Shown in pieces: positions 8,429-17,355 of a stretch of 64,000 nucleotides of DNA. Position 1 is the stretch's first letter; every line of letters begins with the position of its first letter. The stretch is taken from NCBI GenBank assembly GCA_050947015.1, contig JBMNVT010000009.1, forward strand, positions 33,462 to 97,461. The letters are read 5' to 3'. The position numbers and the translations under genes are program-made. Under the pieces are notes generated by a model, which worked only from the letters and a program-made list of their open reading frames with translations, searched no databases and was not told where the DNA came from. This DNA comes from CAKXIK01 sp050947015 (lineage in GTDB: Bacteria > Bacillota > Clostridia > Oscillospirales > Acutalibacteraceae).

Positions 8429-9301
8429 TCAGTTCAAATCAAGCCCAAGGTATGGGTGCTTTCCTTTCGGCAGCGCGGCAAGCCCGCCATTTACCTTCAG
8501 CATGCCGGTAAAAGAAATTTCGCCTTGACCGGCAAAAAGCGGACTGTCGACCGGGAGACGAAACAGCAGCAACGGGCCGCGGCATACGCTTTGCAGCTGC
8601 CGCGCAAGCCCGGCAAGAACCGGCGGCTGCGCAATTGCTTCGGTTACGACGCCGGTCTGCTCTTCCTGCTGAAAAAAAGCATACCCCACATATCCCGGAG
8701 CTGCTGCGGAAAACACATTTCCCTGCGCAATTTTCTGATAAGCGGCGGCAAACGAAAATGCACTGTGATCCCACAGAAGATTTCCCACACCGCCGCAGAG
8801 AGCCTCCGTCCGAACGGAGGCAAGCAACCGTGAAGACGCCTGCGCGCGTTTTTCCCGACCGCCATGCGCAAGCTTTTTTAACTCTTCTTTTGAAACACGT
8901 ACCGTACGTGTTTCAAAATAAGGAACAAAGCCCGACCGTTCATAATAGGAAAACAGGCTTTGACCGGAGGGCACAAGCGCCGTAAAAGGAATTCCGCGGG
9001 CTGTTCCGATATCTTCCGCGGCCTGCAGCAGCTGCGTCATACAACCGGTATTCCTGTATTCGGGCAGCGTTGCCGCAGCATAAATATATTGCACCGGGCT
9101 GCGCCCGTTTTCTGTTACAATCTGCGCCGGAAGAAGGTGCAGTGCCGAAACAACCCTGTTTTCCCGCACCAGAGCAAGACACTGCTCGGAGCGGTACCTG
9201 TACTGAAAGAAAAAGTGAATCACTGTCTGAGAATCCGGAAAGCTTTTCGCCCACAAAACACGAAGCTTGCGCTTCATGGCCGGCGTGGAAAGCGTTATCA
9301 T
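8429..9301 (-). CDS. GNAT-family N-acetyltransferase (Eis-like layout)
   Basis: At 290 residues this is longer than a single GNAT domain. The N-terminal half carries the acetyl-CoA site: IYAAATLPEYRNTGCMTQLL has the R/Q-x-x-G-x-like pyrophosphate loop, and SLFSYYERSGFVPY is the typical C-terminal GNAT strand. The second half resembles the extra domain of Eis-type acetyltransferases. It directly follows a DUF2156 gene, and such pairs are common in Clostridia. Acceptor unknown. A perfect 31-nt palindrome lies inside the coding region, at codons just after the GNAT core. Confidence 0.8.
   Translation of the reverse strand: MITLSTPAMKRKLRVLWAKSFPDSQTVIHFFFQYRYRSEQCLALVRENRVVSALHLLPAQIVTENGRSPVQYIYAAATLPEYRNTGCMTQLLQAAEDIGTARGIPFTALVPSGQSLFSYYERSGFVPYFETRTVRVSKEELKKLAHGGREKRAQASSRLLASVRTEALCGGVGNLLWDHSAFSFAAAYQKIAQGNVFSAAAPGYVGYAFFQQEEQTGVVTEAIAQPPVLAGLARQLQSVCRGPLLLFRLPVDSPLFAGQGEISFTGMLKVNGGLAALPKGKHPYLGLDLN
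8888..8918. repeat. Perfect 31-nt palindrome inside the GNAT gene
   Basis: The arm at 8888-8902 (TTTTGAAACACGTAC) is the exact reverse complement of 8904-8918, with one central base. It encodes part of a FETRTVRVSK stretch, so it lies within a real gene. The arms are 15 bp with no mismatch. Confidence 0.9.
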
Positions 9302-9319
9302 TGCGTCTGCATCCTCCTT

Positions 9320-10195
9320 TCAGCGGATAATCACCGTATTTTTTTCAAACATTGCGGTTGGACGGTAGGACTCCTTGGCTTTGCGCAGACCTTCCAGCCC
9401 CATGTCCTCTTCGCGGTTAATCAGCGAATACCCTGATAATCGCCTTGAAGCAAATTCCTGATTAATAGCGGCATAGGCTCCGTTAAAGCTGGTGAGCGCC
9501 TTTTCAAAATGCAGATCGTACGTCTGCTCGCTAATCTGCTCCCCTGCCGTAAACGCGATTACCCTGCCTTCCACACGCAGCAGACCGCCGGAAAATTCCA
9601 ACGCCTTCCATGCGTCAAAGGCTCGCCGCATCGCTTTCATTTCATCTTCAAAATCTGCCGGGTTTTCGTTGGCGCTTTGCCATTCTTCAGCCATCTCAAG
9701 GCATTCCGCAGCGTTTTCAGCGGTGATATCCTCGTAGGTATATTCAAAGGAACGGCGAAATTTTGCGATGTGATTGCGCTTGCCGTGATACGCCTTACCC
9801 GGAAGATCAATCAGATTATTCGCCAGATAAAGGTAATCCCAGTTCGCGCGGTCCGGTTGTACCGTCATCCGCCCGGCAAAGCGCTCCTGCAAAATCGGCA
9901 GCGCCGGCTGAGGAACTGCAAACAGATTCAGCGCTTCACCGTGACCCATGGCGCGCTCCTGTTCGAGCAGTTCTTCTAAAACTTCTTTTAAATTGCCTTC
10001 CCCAGCCGGAAAAAGGTAAAAGCCGTTGCTCCTGCCAAGAAAAAAACCGCCGTAATTTGCAATTTGCGCCTCATACTTTTCCTGCCAGACATAGTGCGTT
10101 CCAAACGCGTATTCGCTGCCCGACCAGCCGGAAGCCCGCAGGAGCGGCGTTGCCCATGCTTTATCTTCCACAACAGGCGCATGAAATTCGATCAA
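9320..10195 (-). CDS. DUF2156 protein (phosphatidylglycerol lysyltransferase C-terminal-like domain)
   Basis: The 291-residue protein is a tandem acyltransferase-like fold related to the catalytic domain of MprF-type aminoacyl-phosphatidylglycerol synthases, but without the membrane domain. Recognisable blocks are NYLIDLPGKAYHGKRNHIAKF-like sequence in the middle (its core YHGKRNHI is conserved) and the C-terminal INREEDMGLEGLRKAKESY with an SYRPT-type end. Free-standing members have unknown acceptors. It lies just downstream of tmk with a short spacer and just upstream of the GNAT gene, so it may share the thyX-tmk transcript. Confidence 0.85.
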   Translation of the reverse strand: MIEFHAPVVEDKAWATPLLRASGWSGSEYAFGTHYVWQEKYEAQIANYGGFFLGRSNGFYLFPAGEGNLKEVLEELLEQERAMGHGEALNLFAVPQPALPILQERFAGRMTVQPDRANWDYLYLANNLIDLPGKAYHGKRNHIAKFRRSFEYTYEDITAENAAECLEMAEEWQSANENPADFEDEMKAMRRAFDAWKALEFSGGLLRVEGRVIAFTAGEQISEQTYDLHFEKALTSFNGAYAAINQEFASRRLSGYSLINREEDMGLEGLRKAKESYRPTAMFEKNTVIIR

Positions 10196-10208
10196 AACAG
10201 ATCCTCCT

Positions 10209-10862
10209 TTAAATCAGGCGGCGCAATTCCTGTGCGATGGCCTCCACCGGCCTTGGCTCTCCGTTTTCTGCACAAGTTACGCGGCGCCACCCCCACGCTT
10301 CGGCCGCAAAGCACGCAGCCTCGCGGCATTGCAGCAAAAAAGCAAGGTTTGCTTCGTGAATGTCTTTTTTGCTTTCGTTACCGGCATACCGCTTCAGCAA
10401 CAGCTTTTGCGACGCCTCGGGCGGCATGTCCAGATAAATAACATGGTCAGGCCGGGGCAAACCAAGCTTATCGTATTCATAATCGCTCAACCAGCGGAGG
10501 AACGGCGTCCATTCCTCTTTCGGCAGCTTAACCATCTGATAAATTGCGTTGGAAGTAACATACCGGTCCGCCAGAATGACCGCGCCTGTTTCGTAATCGC
10601 GCTGCCAGAAGCGCTTATAACTCGCATAACGATCTACAGCGTAAAATGAAGACGCCGCATATGCGTTTACATTCTGCGGGTCGGAACCGAAATCGCCGTT
10701 CAGGTACATTTTGACCAGTTCAGAAGACGGTTCTCTGTAATCCGGAAACGAAACGCGGCGCACGGTCTGCGTCTGCTCGCGCAGGAACCGTTCCAGCAGC
10801 GCGGTCTGAGTTGCCTTTCCGCTGCCGTCCAGCCCTTCCACAACAATCAATCTGCCTTTCAT
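10209..10862 (-). CDS. tmk: Thymidylate kinase (dTMP kinase)
   Basis: The enzyme phosphorylates dTMP to dTDP. The 217-residue protein has the P-loop GLDGSGKAT at residues 10-18 (the usual GxDGxGKS/T with Ala before Thr), a DRYVTSNAIYQ motif equivalent to the DR(Y/W)-x-S-x-x-A-Y-Q signature and an RYAGNESKKDIHE lid region. Its start overlaps the thyX stop (ATGA), so product of ThyX passes to a kinase made from the same message. The sequence is of the slightly divergent clostridial type. Confidence 0.9.
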   Translation of the reverse strand: MKGRLIVVEGLDGSGKATQTALLERFLREQTQTVRRVSFPDYREPSSELVKMYLNGDFGSDPQNVNAYAASSFYAVDRYASYKRFWQRDYETGAVILADRYVTSNAIYQMVKLPKEEWTPFLRWLSDYEYDKLGLPRPDHVIYLDMPPEASQKLLLKRYAGNESKKDIHEANLAFLLQCREAACFAAEAWGWRRVTCAENGEPRPVEAIAQELRRLI

Positions 10863-11647
10863 TCGGCAACCAAACCCTTCTTCACATCTTCTTTGAGCTG
10901 CGCATAAAACCGACGCATTTCTGCCGCTTTTCCGCAGCTCATTTTTCCTTCCGGACAGGCTCCGTTCAGACAGCCAGGCCCTGCCTTTTTAAAAAGATCG
11001 GGCGCAACGGCAAGAACCTCACACAGCATTTTGTTAGCAAGATCACGGATCTCCCACTGCGCACGGTTGCAGCAGCGATGTGCAAAAAAACTGCGCAACT
11101 CGCGGGCATTCATGGTGCAGATCATTTTGGTGGTGCAGGCATTCGGCAGCACAAAACGAGCGTCCTCAATTGCTTTCTTTTCGGCAGCACGCTCGTTTAT
11201 CGTTTCTCCCAAAGCTGCCTGCTGTTCCAGATGGCGCGCTTTGAGCAGCGCAGTCAGACGTTCGTAATGCGCCTGGTCTTCTTCCATGGCGGCAAGAAAT
11301 TCCGCTTTCGCTTCGGGTATGGCTTCAATTTCCGGCGGGACAACATATTCGAAACAGTTTTCCCGAACATATCGCTGGCTCTGCACACTGAATGACGCGA
11401 TGCGGTGGCGCGTGATCTGCGCCAGCAGCGAGCGGGATACATTTTCAATTCCAAAGGTGAACGATGCGTGCTCCACGGGGCTGTCGTGCCCGAGATCAGA
11501 CAGCATATCCAAAAAAGACGCTGTTTTTTCCTCAGTCAGTCCGTCCATCACCGTTTCTATTTTTGCGGGCGAATAACAAAGCTTCGCCGCGGCCGCCACC
11601 ATTTTTTCAGGCTGCGGGGTATACGCAAGCAGTGTGACCTGAATCAT
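10859..11647 (-). CDS. thyX: FAD-dependent thymidylate synthase ThyX
   Basis: ThyX makes dTMP from dUMP with methylene-THF, FAD and NADPH. The ThyX motif RHRIASFSVQSQRY is present (Arg-His-Arg at residues 80-82, Ser-Gln-Arg at 90-92), preceded by EHASFTFGIENVSR. At 262 residues it is a little longer than minimal family members; the extra C-terminus has a cysteine cluster GCLNGACPEGKMSCG. The start follows an AGGAAAGGAG ribosome binding site, and a consensus promoter lies upstream. It heads a thyX-tmk operon. Confidence 0.95.
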   Translation of the reverse strand: MIQVTLLAYTPQPEKMVAAAAKLCYSPAKIETVMDGLTEEKTASFLDMLSDLGHDSPVEHASFTFGIENVSRSLLAQITRHRIASFSVQSQRYVRENCFEYVVPPEIEAIPEAKAEFLAAMEEDQAHYERLTALLKARHLEQQAALGETINERAAEKKAIEDARFVLPNACTTKMICTMNARELRSFFAHRCCNRAQWEIRDLANKMLCEVLAVAPDLFKKAGPGCLNGACPEGKMSCGKAAEMRRFYAQLKEDVKKGLVAE

Positions 11648-11698
11648 GCCGCAGTCTCCTTTCCTGAGCTAAAAATCGTTTTCTCTGCTGATTTCATT

Positions 11699-11727
11699 AT
11701 TATACCAAACTGTGCCCGTCTGTTCAA
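11699..11727 (-). promoter_or_regulatory. Promoter of thyX-tmk
   Basis: TTGAAC, a 17-base spacer and TATAAT read on the minus strand, about 50 bases before the thyX start. Confidence 0.8.
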
Positions 11728-11898
11728 GGCTTTCCTCCTTGAATCGGCCTATGTGACAAATTGGTTATGTTCCACAGAATAAATTCCTAAATCTTTTTCC
11801 TCCGCTTCACCTTTTTACGGAAAGAATCACGAACAAATCACCTTCGCCGTAAGACTGTTTTTATTCAGTATGAACCAAAAACAAATGCTTCAATCGGT

Positions 11899-11934
11899 AA
11901 AAAAAACCGGTTTGCAGAAAATCCGCAAACCAGG
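11899..11934 (-). terminator. Intrinsic terminator of yebC
   Basis: CCTGGTTTGC and GCAAACCGG pair around a nine-base loop, followed on the minus strand by a run of eight T. Confidence 0.9.
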
Positions 11935-11944
11935 CCTTTTTGAG

Positions 11945-12694
11945 TCAGTCCTCTTCGTCCTCATCTTCCGGCATATCCCAGTTGTGATAGACTTCCTGAA
12001 CATCGTCATTGTCTTCAAGCATTTCCAGCAAATGATTCATCTTTTCAATGGAATCCTCATCGGTAAGCGTTACATAAGTGCTGGGCTCTTCCACAACATC
12101 AGCGGAAACAAAGCTATACCCTTTTGCACTCAGATCATCGCGAACCGCGCCGAGGTCCTCCGCTTCGGTGCTGATTTCAAACACATCTTCACCCGCATTG
12201 AAGTCGGAGGCGCCCGCCTCCAGAGCATCTTCCATCAGGCGATCCTCGTCCACTCCTTCTTTTTCGATAATAATCAGACCTTTTTTCTGAAAGAGAAACG
12301 ACACGCAGCCGTTCATGCCCAGATTACCGCCAAATTTATCGAAATAGTGACGAAGATCCCCCGCAGTGCGGTTGCGGTTGTCCGTCAGGGTTTCAACAAT
12401 TACCGCGATACCGTTGGGGCCGTAGCCTTCGTATGTGATGGACTCGTAACGATCGGCGTTCCCGTCGCCTGCCGCACGCTTAATGATGCGCTCAATGTTG
12501 TCGTTCGGCACATTATTGGCCTTGGCCTTGGCGATGCAATCCTTCAGTTTGGAATTTGCATTCGGATCCGCGCTGCCGCCTTCACGAACAGCAACCGCAA
12601 GCTCACGACCGATTTTGGTGAAGATTTTTGCCCTTTGCGCGTCGGTTTTTTCCTTTTTCCTCTTAATATTGTTCCATTTCGAATGTCCCGACAT
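11945..12694 (-). CDS. yebC: YebC/PmpR-family transcriptional or translational regulator
   Basis: The 249-residue protein starts with the invariant MSGHSKWNNIKRKK and continues with FTKIGREL, SNSKLKDCIAKAKANNVPNDNI-type residues and a highly acidic C-terminus ending MPEDEDEED. Family members bind DNA as regulators or, as shown recently for some, help ribosomes at proline stretches. The start is fixed by family conservation, even though the AAAGGA site lies 12 bases away and an in-frame ATG directly abuts that site. It has its own promoter and terminator. Confidence 0.95.
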   Translation of the reverse strand: MSGHSKWNNIKRKKEKTDAQRAKIFTKIGRELAVAVREGGSADPNANSKLKDCIAKAKANNVPNDNIERIIKRAAGDGNADRYESITYEGYGPNGIAVIVETLTDNRNRTAGDLRHYFDKFGGNLGMNGCVSFLFQKKGLIIIEKEGVDEDRLMEDALEAGASDFNAGEDVFEISTEAEDLGAVRDDLSAKGYSFVSADVVEEPSTYVTLTDEDSIEKMNHLLEMLEDNDDVQEVYHNWDMPEDEDEED

Positions 12695-12719
12695 GGTGAT
12701 GACCATTCCTTTCGTCTTG

Positions 12720-12742
12720 CTGGAGGTCAGATTTCTCTCCAG
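12720..12742 (-). other. Hairpin in the yebC leader
   Basis: CTGGAG and CTCCAG arms flank an 11-base loop in the 5' leader, directly before the ribosome binding site. There is no T-tract, so it is more likely a stability or translation element than a terminator. Confidence 0.4.
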
Positions 12743-12760
12743 AAAAATCAATTACAGATT

Positions 12761-12789
12761 ATTTTAGCATATTCTCTGATAAGTTGCAA
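12761..12789 (-). promoter_or_regulatory. Promoter of yebC
   Basis: TTGCAA, 17 bases and TAAAAT on the minus strand. Confidence 0.75.
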
Positions 12790-13045
12790 CCCGGAAACCC
12801 GCCGTTTTGCGGCTTTTCGTTCGTGATTTCTCACACAAAATCCAAGTATTTACGGTACAATAATTTCATCGGTCAAGTTTAGCCGTATGGCTAATGCGCA
12901 CTCTGTTTTACGCCAGTGATTATCTGCTTTTGTTCAAATCCTATATAGAAACTATTGTTTCTTGTTCGTCAAATCATTAACAATCTCAACTTGTTTCATA
13001 AAGACTTTGAACTGATTTTTAAATATCACTTGGATCATTGAGCCA
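12790..13045. other. AT-rich non-coding stretch
   Basis: I see no ORF, RNA gene or repeat here. Base composition is visibly more AT-rich than the flanking genes and resembles the decayed region that follows. Confidence 0.5.
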
Positions 13046-13722
13046 TTATAACTTAATTAAATTTTCACCTTTATTAACGCTGTATGCTTTACCATGAATC
13101 TTAAGGGTAAAATCCGCATTGGAACGGCACAAACACTCATTACCTTCTGAGACAATATCAGTAATCACATTGCCAAAATGCAAATTTTTTATTCCGATTC
13201 CGCCCCTTACATCTTTAGATTTTTCCCATTCAACAGTATTTTCAAAGGCATTGACCGTATGAAAACCCAACATAAATTCAATACAAATTGATATTGGCCC
13301 CAGCGCAGACCATCCGCAAAAATCGGGCCGCACAATTTGATCACCTGATTAACGAAGCGTACGCGGTAGGCAGCTAAAGAGAACCGCGCCAATATTGTCC
13401 ATCTTCCAAAAAATCATTGTCACTTCTGGAAAGCGAAAGGAGTGGCACCCTTCCCCCAAGAGTTTAATGATTTCCTTTTTTCAGAAAATCTTTCATACCA
13501 GTGTTTTGCGAGCGCTTTGTCACCCATTATCTCAAACAGCTTTGAAATCATTCCAGCTGAAAGTGCCTGCTGGCAGATAGCGTCAACCCACAACATATCG
13601 GAATTATTCGGTCTTTCCTCTATTGCATGCGGCGTTGTCTTTCCGCGTGGAGTATTATCCATACCCGAGCGTCCGCCTTCCCAATGATAGCCGTTTTTCG
13701 GCGATCCAACAGGTGGGTGCAT
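13046..13722 (-). pseudogene. Remnant of a trehalase-like glycoside hydrolase
   Basis: Two pieces survive in order on the minus strand. One at 13420-13722 has GSPKNGYHWEGGRSGMDN and LWVDAICQQALSA, typical of the catalytic alpha/alpha-barrel of trehalase/GH63-like proteins. One at about 13046-13330 has VRPDFCGWSALGPISICIEF and a C-terminal beta domain ending GENLIKL. Between them the middle of the barrel is missing and the frame changes with stops, so no functional enzyme can be made. Family membership is recalled from conserved block patterns; the exact substrate class is uncertain. Confidence 0.75.
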
Positions 13723-13765
13723 TTACAGAAGGCAGTTTTGACGTTTTTTTAAATTTTCAAGCCAT

Positions 13766-14133
13766 TCATCGTGTTTTTGTAAAACACGATTTTGATATAA
13801 ACAAACCGATATTTTGGTGTTTCACTGCTAATTTTTCAAAAACATTGTTTATTGAGTACATCCGCTTAAGATACTGTCCGCTTGGATCCAAATCGCTCAT
13901 GTGATCCGGGCACGCAATTTGATGCAGAACGATAGGTACTGAAGTACCAATGGCATTCTGAAAATTATCAAACATTTTCGTGTAAATGGTTTCAAGAGAA
14001 TTCTCAAACGCGCTATTTTCGGCAGTAACATCATTTTCTCCGCCGCGCCAATCTCAGTTAAGGTGTAAACTGATCGGCATATATCGCCCATATCGTATCT
14101 TAAACACATATCTTTTACAACAATGCGCAGTCT
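13766..14133 (-). pseudogene. Remnant of an unrecognised gene, frameshifted
   Basis: The piece LRIVVKDMCLRYDMGDICRS, then LTEIGAA, lies in the frame of the upstream P-type ATPase. After an A-run near 14038 the sensible reading moves to another frame (ENSLETIYTKMFDNFQ, then VPIVLHQIACPDHMSD) and stops at 13766. The conserved look of both halves points to one former gene broken by a slip in the A-run. I do not recognise the family; HQIACPD could belong to a hydrolase. It may or may not have been part of the neighbouring trehalase-like gene. Confidence 0.6.
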
Positions 14134-16614
14134 TTCAAAACAGATTCCGAAAAAGCGGCTTTTCCCTTTTGCTTTCTCATTTGTCCATATGGCGTTTCCG
14201 TATTTTTTCTCCCATTGCACCTGTGCGCGTCGGCAGCGCTCCGCCAGCCAGTCCAACGCCTTTGTGAAATATTCGATGACCGGAATAGCCAGCAACGCAA
14301 ACACCATAAAAACCAGCCAGCTGCCCAATGAAAGCGTTGCAAGCTGCAAAAAATCTCCAATCAGCACGACGGAAATCAAAAAAGCGGCAATCAACCCACC
14401 GTACAACAGCCCACGGAGCCGATTGAACGGGCGGCAAACACGAAGCAGCATCAAAAAACCTACCATGGCCATCAAGTACACGCAAACGGTCGAAATTTCC
14501 GCCATAGGAATTGAAAAGGCAAACGCAAACGCTTCCAATCCCAATACAACAAAAACATCGGTCAGTCCAGCCGGCACCGCACGGTAAAGCACGTTGCGCA
14601 AGAACTTGCCGCGCACCAAACTCTTGTTTGGCTCCAAGGCAAGAAAAAACGATGGCACGCCGATGGTGATCGCGCTGATAAGGGACATCTGCACCGGTTG
14701 AACGGGGTAACGAAACGCAACGAAAACGGACACCAGCGCAAGCAAAAAGGAGAAGATATTTTTCACGAGAAAAAGCGATGCGCTTCGCTCAATATTGTTA
14801 ATGACCCTGCGGCCTTCCGCCACCACCGACGGCATCGCGGAAAAGTCGGAGTCCAACAGAACGATCTGGGACACCTGACATGCCACTTCGCTTCCCGAAG
14901 CCATTGCAACGCTGCAATCCGCCGCTTTCAGCGCCAGAACATCATTGACGCCATCTCCTGTCATGGCCACGGTTTTACCTGCAGCTTTCAGCGCATACAC
15001 CAGTTTTCTTTTCTGCTCCGGCGTAACGCGGCCAAAAACCGTATACTGCTCCACGCCCTCCCGGAGTTTTTCCGGCGTATTGAGCAGAGAAGCATCGACA
15101 TATTGCTCCGCGTTTGGGATTCCCGCTTCCCGGGCTGCCTGCGATGCGGTAACCGGGCTATCGCCCGAAATTACCTTGATGGCGACATTCTGCTGCGCAA
15201 AGTAGGCAAATGTTTTTTGTGCCTGCGGGCGCACCCGGTTGGAAAGCGCCACCAGCCCCAACGGTACTGCCTCCCCGCAAACATCTCCGTTTTCCGCAAA
15301 ATCATCACATTTTGCAAGCAGCAGAACCCGGCAGCCTTTTTCCGAAAAGGCGCGGACGGCAGGTTCCACCTTTGCAAAGCGATCCTTTAAAATAAATTCC
15401 GGCGCTCCGAATACATAACACTCTTTCGCTGAAAATGCGGCAGCACTGTATTTGATAGCAGAGGAAAACGGCAAAATCTTTACGGCAGCGCGTGCCTGTC
15501 CGGCCGCAAAACGGGCGCGAACCGCTTCCATCGTATGGTTGTCACCGGACATGGCTGCTGTAAAATCGGACAACACCGCCGACATCCGTTCCTCATCCCA
15601 CTCCGGATTCAGCACGGTGACATCGGTAACCTCCATTTCATTTTCAGTAATCGTTCCGGTCTTGTCCACACAGAGTACATCGACGCGCGCCAGGGTTTCG
15701 ATACAACCCAGTTCATGCACCAGCGTCCGCTTTTTTGCCAGACGCATTACGCTGACTGCCAGCGCCACACTGGTCAGAAGATACAGTCCCTCCGGAATCA
15801 TGCCGATTAACGCGGCGGAGGTGCTGACTATCGCGTCCTTCCAGGAATGTTGCAGGACAAAACGCTCGTTATTGATCATGAAAAAGCCGATCGGAAGGAT
15901 CAGGATGCCGATCACCTGCACCAGACGTGTCAGGGACTTCATCATCGCACCCTGTACCCGTTTGCGGGACTTTTTCGATTCCAGCGTCAGGCGCGAGACG
16001 AACGAATCGGCTCCCACCTTTTCCAGCTGTGCGCGGCATTCTCCGGAAACGACAAAGCTGCCCGAAAGCAGCGCGTCGCCGCTCCGTTTGGTGATCTCCA
16101 CCGATTCCCCGGTAATCAGCGCTTCGTTCACCTGAATCTCTCCGCTGCGAACAATCGCATCGGCACAAATTTGATTCCCTGCAGAAAACACCGTAATATC
16201 GTCCAGAACCAGCTCCTCCGTTGGCAGAGAAATTCTTTTCCCGTCTCTTACCGCGGTCGCCCGCGGCGTATTTAGCAGATTAAGCTGATCCAGAACCTTT
16301 TTGGATTTGATTTCCTGAATAATTCCAATCGCCGTGTTGGCAACAATCACCGCAAGAAAGGTCATATGCACCCATGCGCCCACAAACGCAAGCGCGCACG
16401 CAATGATAAAAAAGATCAGATTAAAATAGGTACATACGTTGCCGGCAACAATTTGGGCAACTGTGCGCGTCGGAGGCTCCACCGGCGTGTTCCGATACCC
16501 CTGCTGCGCTCGAAGGGCTGCCTGTTCTGCCGAAAGGCCCTGCTGCGGATCGGGCGCAAAACGTTCCACCTGCGGTCTGACGGGCTGTTCAGATTCTTTC
16601 TGCCTGATTTTCAT
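13897..16614 (-). CDS. P-type cation-transporting ATPase with a chimeric C-terminal tail
   Basis: This is a P-type ATPase of the bacterial YfgQ-like (P2-related) group. It has actuator loop ITGES at residues 167-171, phosphorylation motif DKTGT at 317-321, PEGL in membrane helix 4 (274-277), hinge MTGDGVNDVLALKAADCSVA, and about ten membrane helices, the last at roughly 775-800. Ion specificity is unclear. Residues about 828-905 do not belong to the family: they are translated from the fused remnant described at 13766-14133. The ATPase core looks complete. The start follows GGAGAAATCAATTT. It lies just downstream of a small membrane protein gene and may share its transcript. Confidence 0.9.
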   Translation of the reverse strand: MKIRQKESEQPVRPQVERFAPDPQQGLSAEQAALRAQQGYRNTPVEPPTRTVAQIVAGNVCTYFNLIFFIIACALAFVGAWVHMTFLAVIVANTAIGIIQEIKSKKVLDQLNLLNTPRATAVRDGKRISLPTEELVLDDITVFSAGNQICADAIVRSGEIQVNEALITGESVEITKRSGDALLSGSFVVSGECRAQLEKVGADSFVSRLTLESKKSRKRVQGAMMKSLTRLVQVIGILILPIGFFMINNERFVLQHSWKDAIVSTSAALIGMIPEGLYLLTSVALAVSVMRLAKKRTLVHELGCIETLARVDVLCVDKTGTITENEMEVTDVTVLNPEWDEERMSAVLSDFTAAMSGDNHTMEAVRARFAAGQARAAVKILPFSSAIKYSAAAFSAKECYVFGAPEFILKDRFAKVEPAVRAFSEKGCRVLLLAKCDDFAENGDVCGEAVPLGLVALSNRVRPQAQKTFAYFAQQNVAIKVISGDSPVTASQAAREAGIPNAEQYVDASLLNTPEKLREGVEQYTVFGRVTPEQKRKLVYALKAAGKTVAMTGDGVNDVLALKAADCSVAMASGSEVACQVSQIVLLDSDFSAMPSVVAEGRRVINNIERSASLFLVKNIFSFLLALVSVFVAFRYPVQPVQMSLISAITIGVPSFFLALEPNKSLVRGKFLRNVLYRAVPAGLTDVFVVLGLEAFAFAFSIPMAEISTVCVYLMAMVGFLMLLRVCRPFNRLRGLLYGGLIAAFLISVVLIGDFLQLATLSLGSWLVFMVFALLAIPVIEYFTKALDWLAERCRRAQVQWEKKYGNAIWTNEKAKGKSRFFGICFERLRIVVKDMCLRYDMGDICRSVYTLTEIGAAEKMMLLPKIARLRILLKPFTRKCLIIFRMPLVLQYLSFCIKLRARIT

Positions 16615-16665
16615 AAATTGATTTCTCCGATAAAAGAAATTGATAAGCTACGGCGGTATTCCGGC

Positions 16666-17133
16666 TTACCCGACAGTGGACAAAACCGCCTCTGCAGCTG
16701 ACGACACAGCAGAGGCTGCGGACGAAGACATTGACGAAGATGCCGACGACGCATCCGACGATGCATCGGTAAACAGTTGCAGGAATGCAGCAGGATCTGC
16801 CGTGTAACTGCCGAACTTCAGAGTCATCCAAAGTGAAACGGCCAGACCGATCAGTCCGAAAGCAAAACCGAGATAGGTAACGCTCTGCCGGTTTCCTTTT
16901 AAAAAGGCAATTGCCGAACAGACGACGCCCAAACAGGCCAGCGGCGGAAAAATTCCGAAGGAAAACAGGTGCGCCAGCGAAAAAACAAAACCGGATACGG
17001 CGATGCCGCGAGCCGGGAATTGAAATGGATATCGATTAACATCGTCCTTCGGCAAGTAAGAAAGGCGAAGCTTTTCCGCCCTGAGTGTTTCCCGGGAAAT
17101 ACCGTTTGTTTTTTGTTCCTGCGAATCGTTCAT
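16666..17133 (-). CDS. Small membrane protein (DUF4190-like), function unknown
   Basis: The 155-residue protein has an acidic/charged cytosolic N-terminus, two or three membrane helices at about residues 42-110 (GFVFSLAHLFSFGIFPPLACLG; SVTYLGFAFGLIGLAVSLWM) and a Ser/Ala-rich extracellular tail of about 45 residues. The layout resembles DUF4190 proteins. The start at MNDSQEQ is chosen because AAAGGA lies nine bases upstream; a longer reading lacks a site. It ends about 50 bases before the P-type ATPase gene, suggesting co-transcription. Confidence 0.65.
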   Translation of the reverse strand: MNDSQEQKTNGISRETLRAEKLRLSYLPKDDVNRYPFQFPARGIAVSGFVFSLAHLFSFGIFPPLACLGVVCSAIAFLKGNRQSVTYLGFAFGLIGLAVSLWMTLKFGSYTADPAAFLQLFTDASSDASSASSSMSSSAASAVSSAAEAVLSTVG

Positions 17134-17279
17134 GGGGCAGCATCCTTTCAGTTGACATCTCCCACCTCCCCGCTTTGCGCACACCGCAAAACAGAAAGGT
17201 TTTATTTATCATACCAGTTTGCGCTGGAAAATTCAAGAGTTTACAGGGACCCGGCAGACGGCCTGTTCCTGTTCCAACC

Positions 17280-17308
17280 TTGCAAGCATCACCGCAATCG
17301 GTTATAAT
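17280..17308 (+). promoter_or_regulatory. Promoter of the ABC exporter gene
   Basis: TTGCAA, 17 bases and TATAAT, about 45 bases before the start codon. Confidence 0.85.
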
Positions 17309-17355
17309 ACATAACATCAGCGTATTTTCAGAATACATCGGCGGGAGGAGCTTTT

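Noticed and set aside
12960..12985. Second Rex-like site (TTGTT...TTAACAA)
   Set aside because: The half-sites are eight rather than four bases apart, and no gene start is near.
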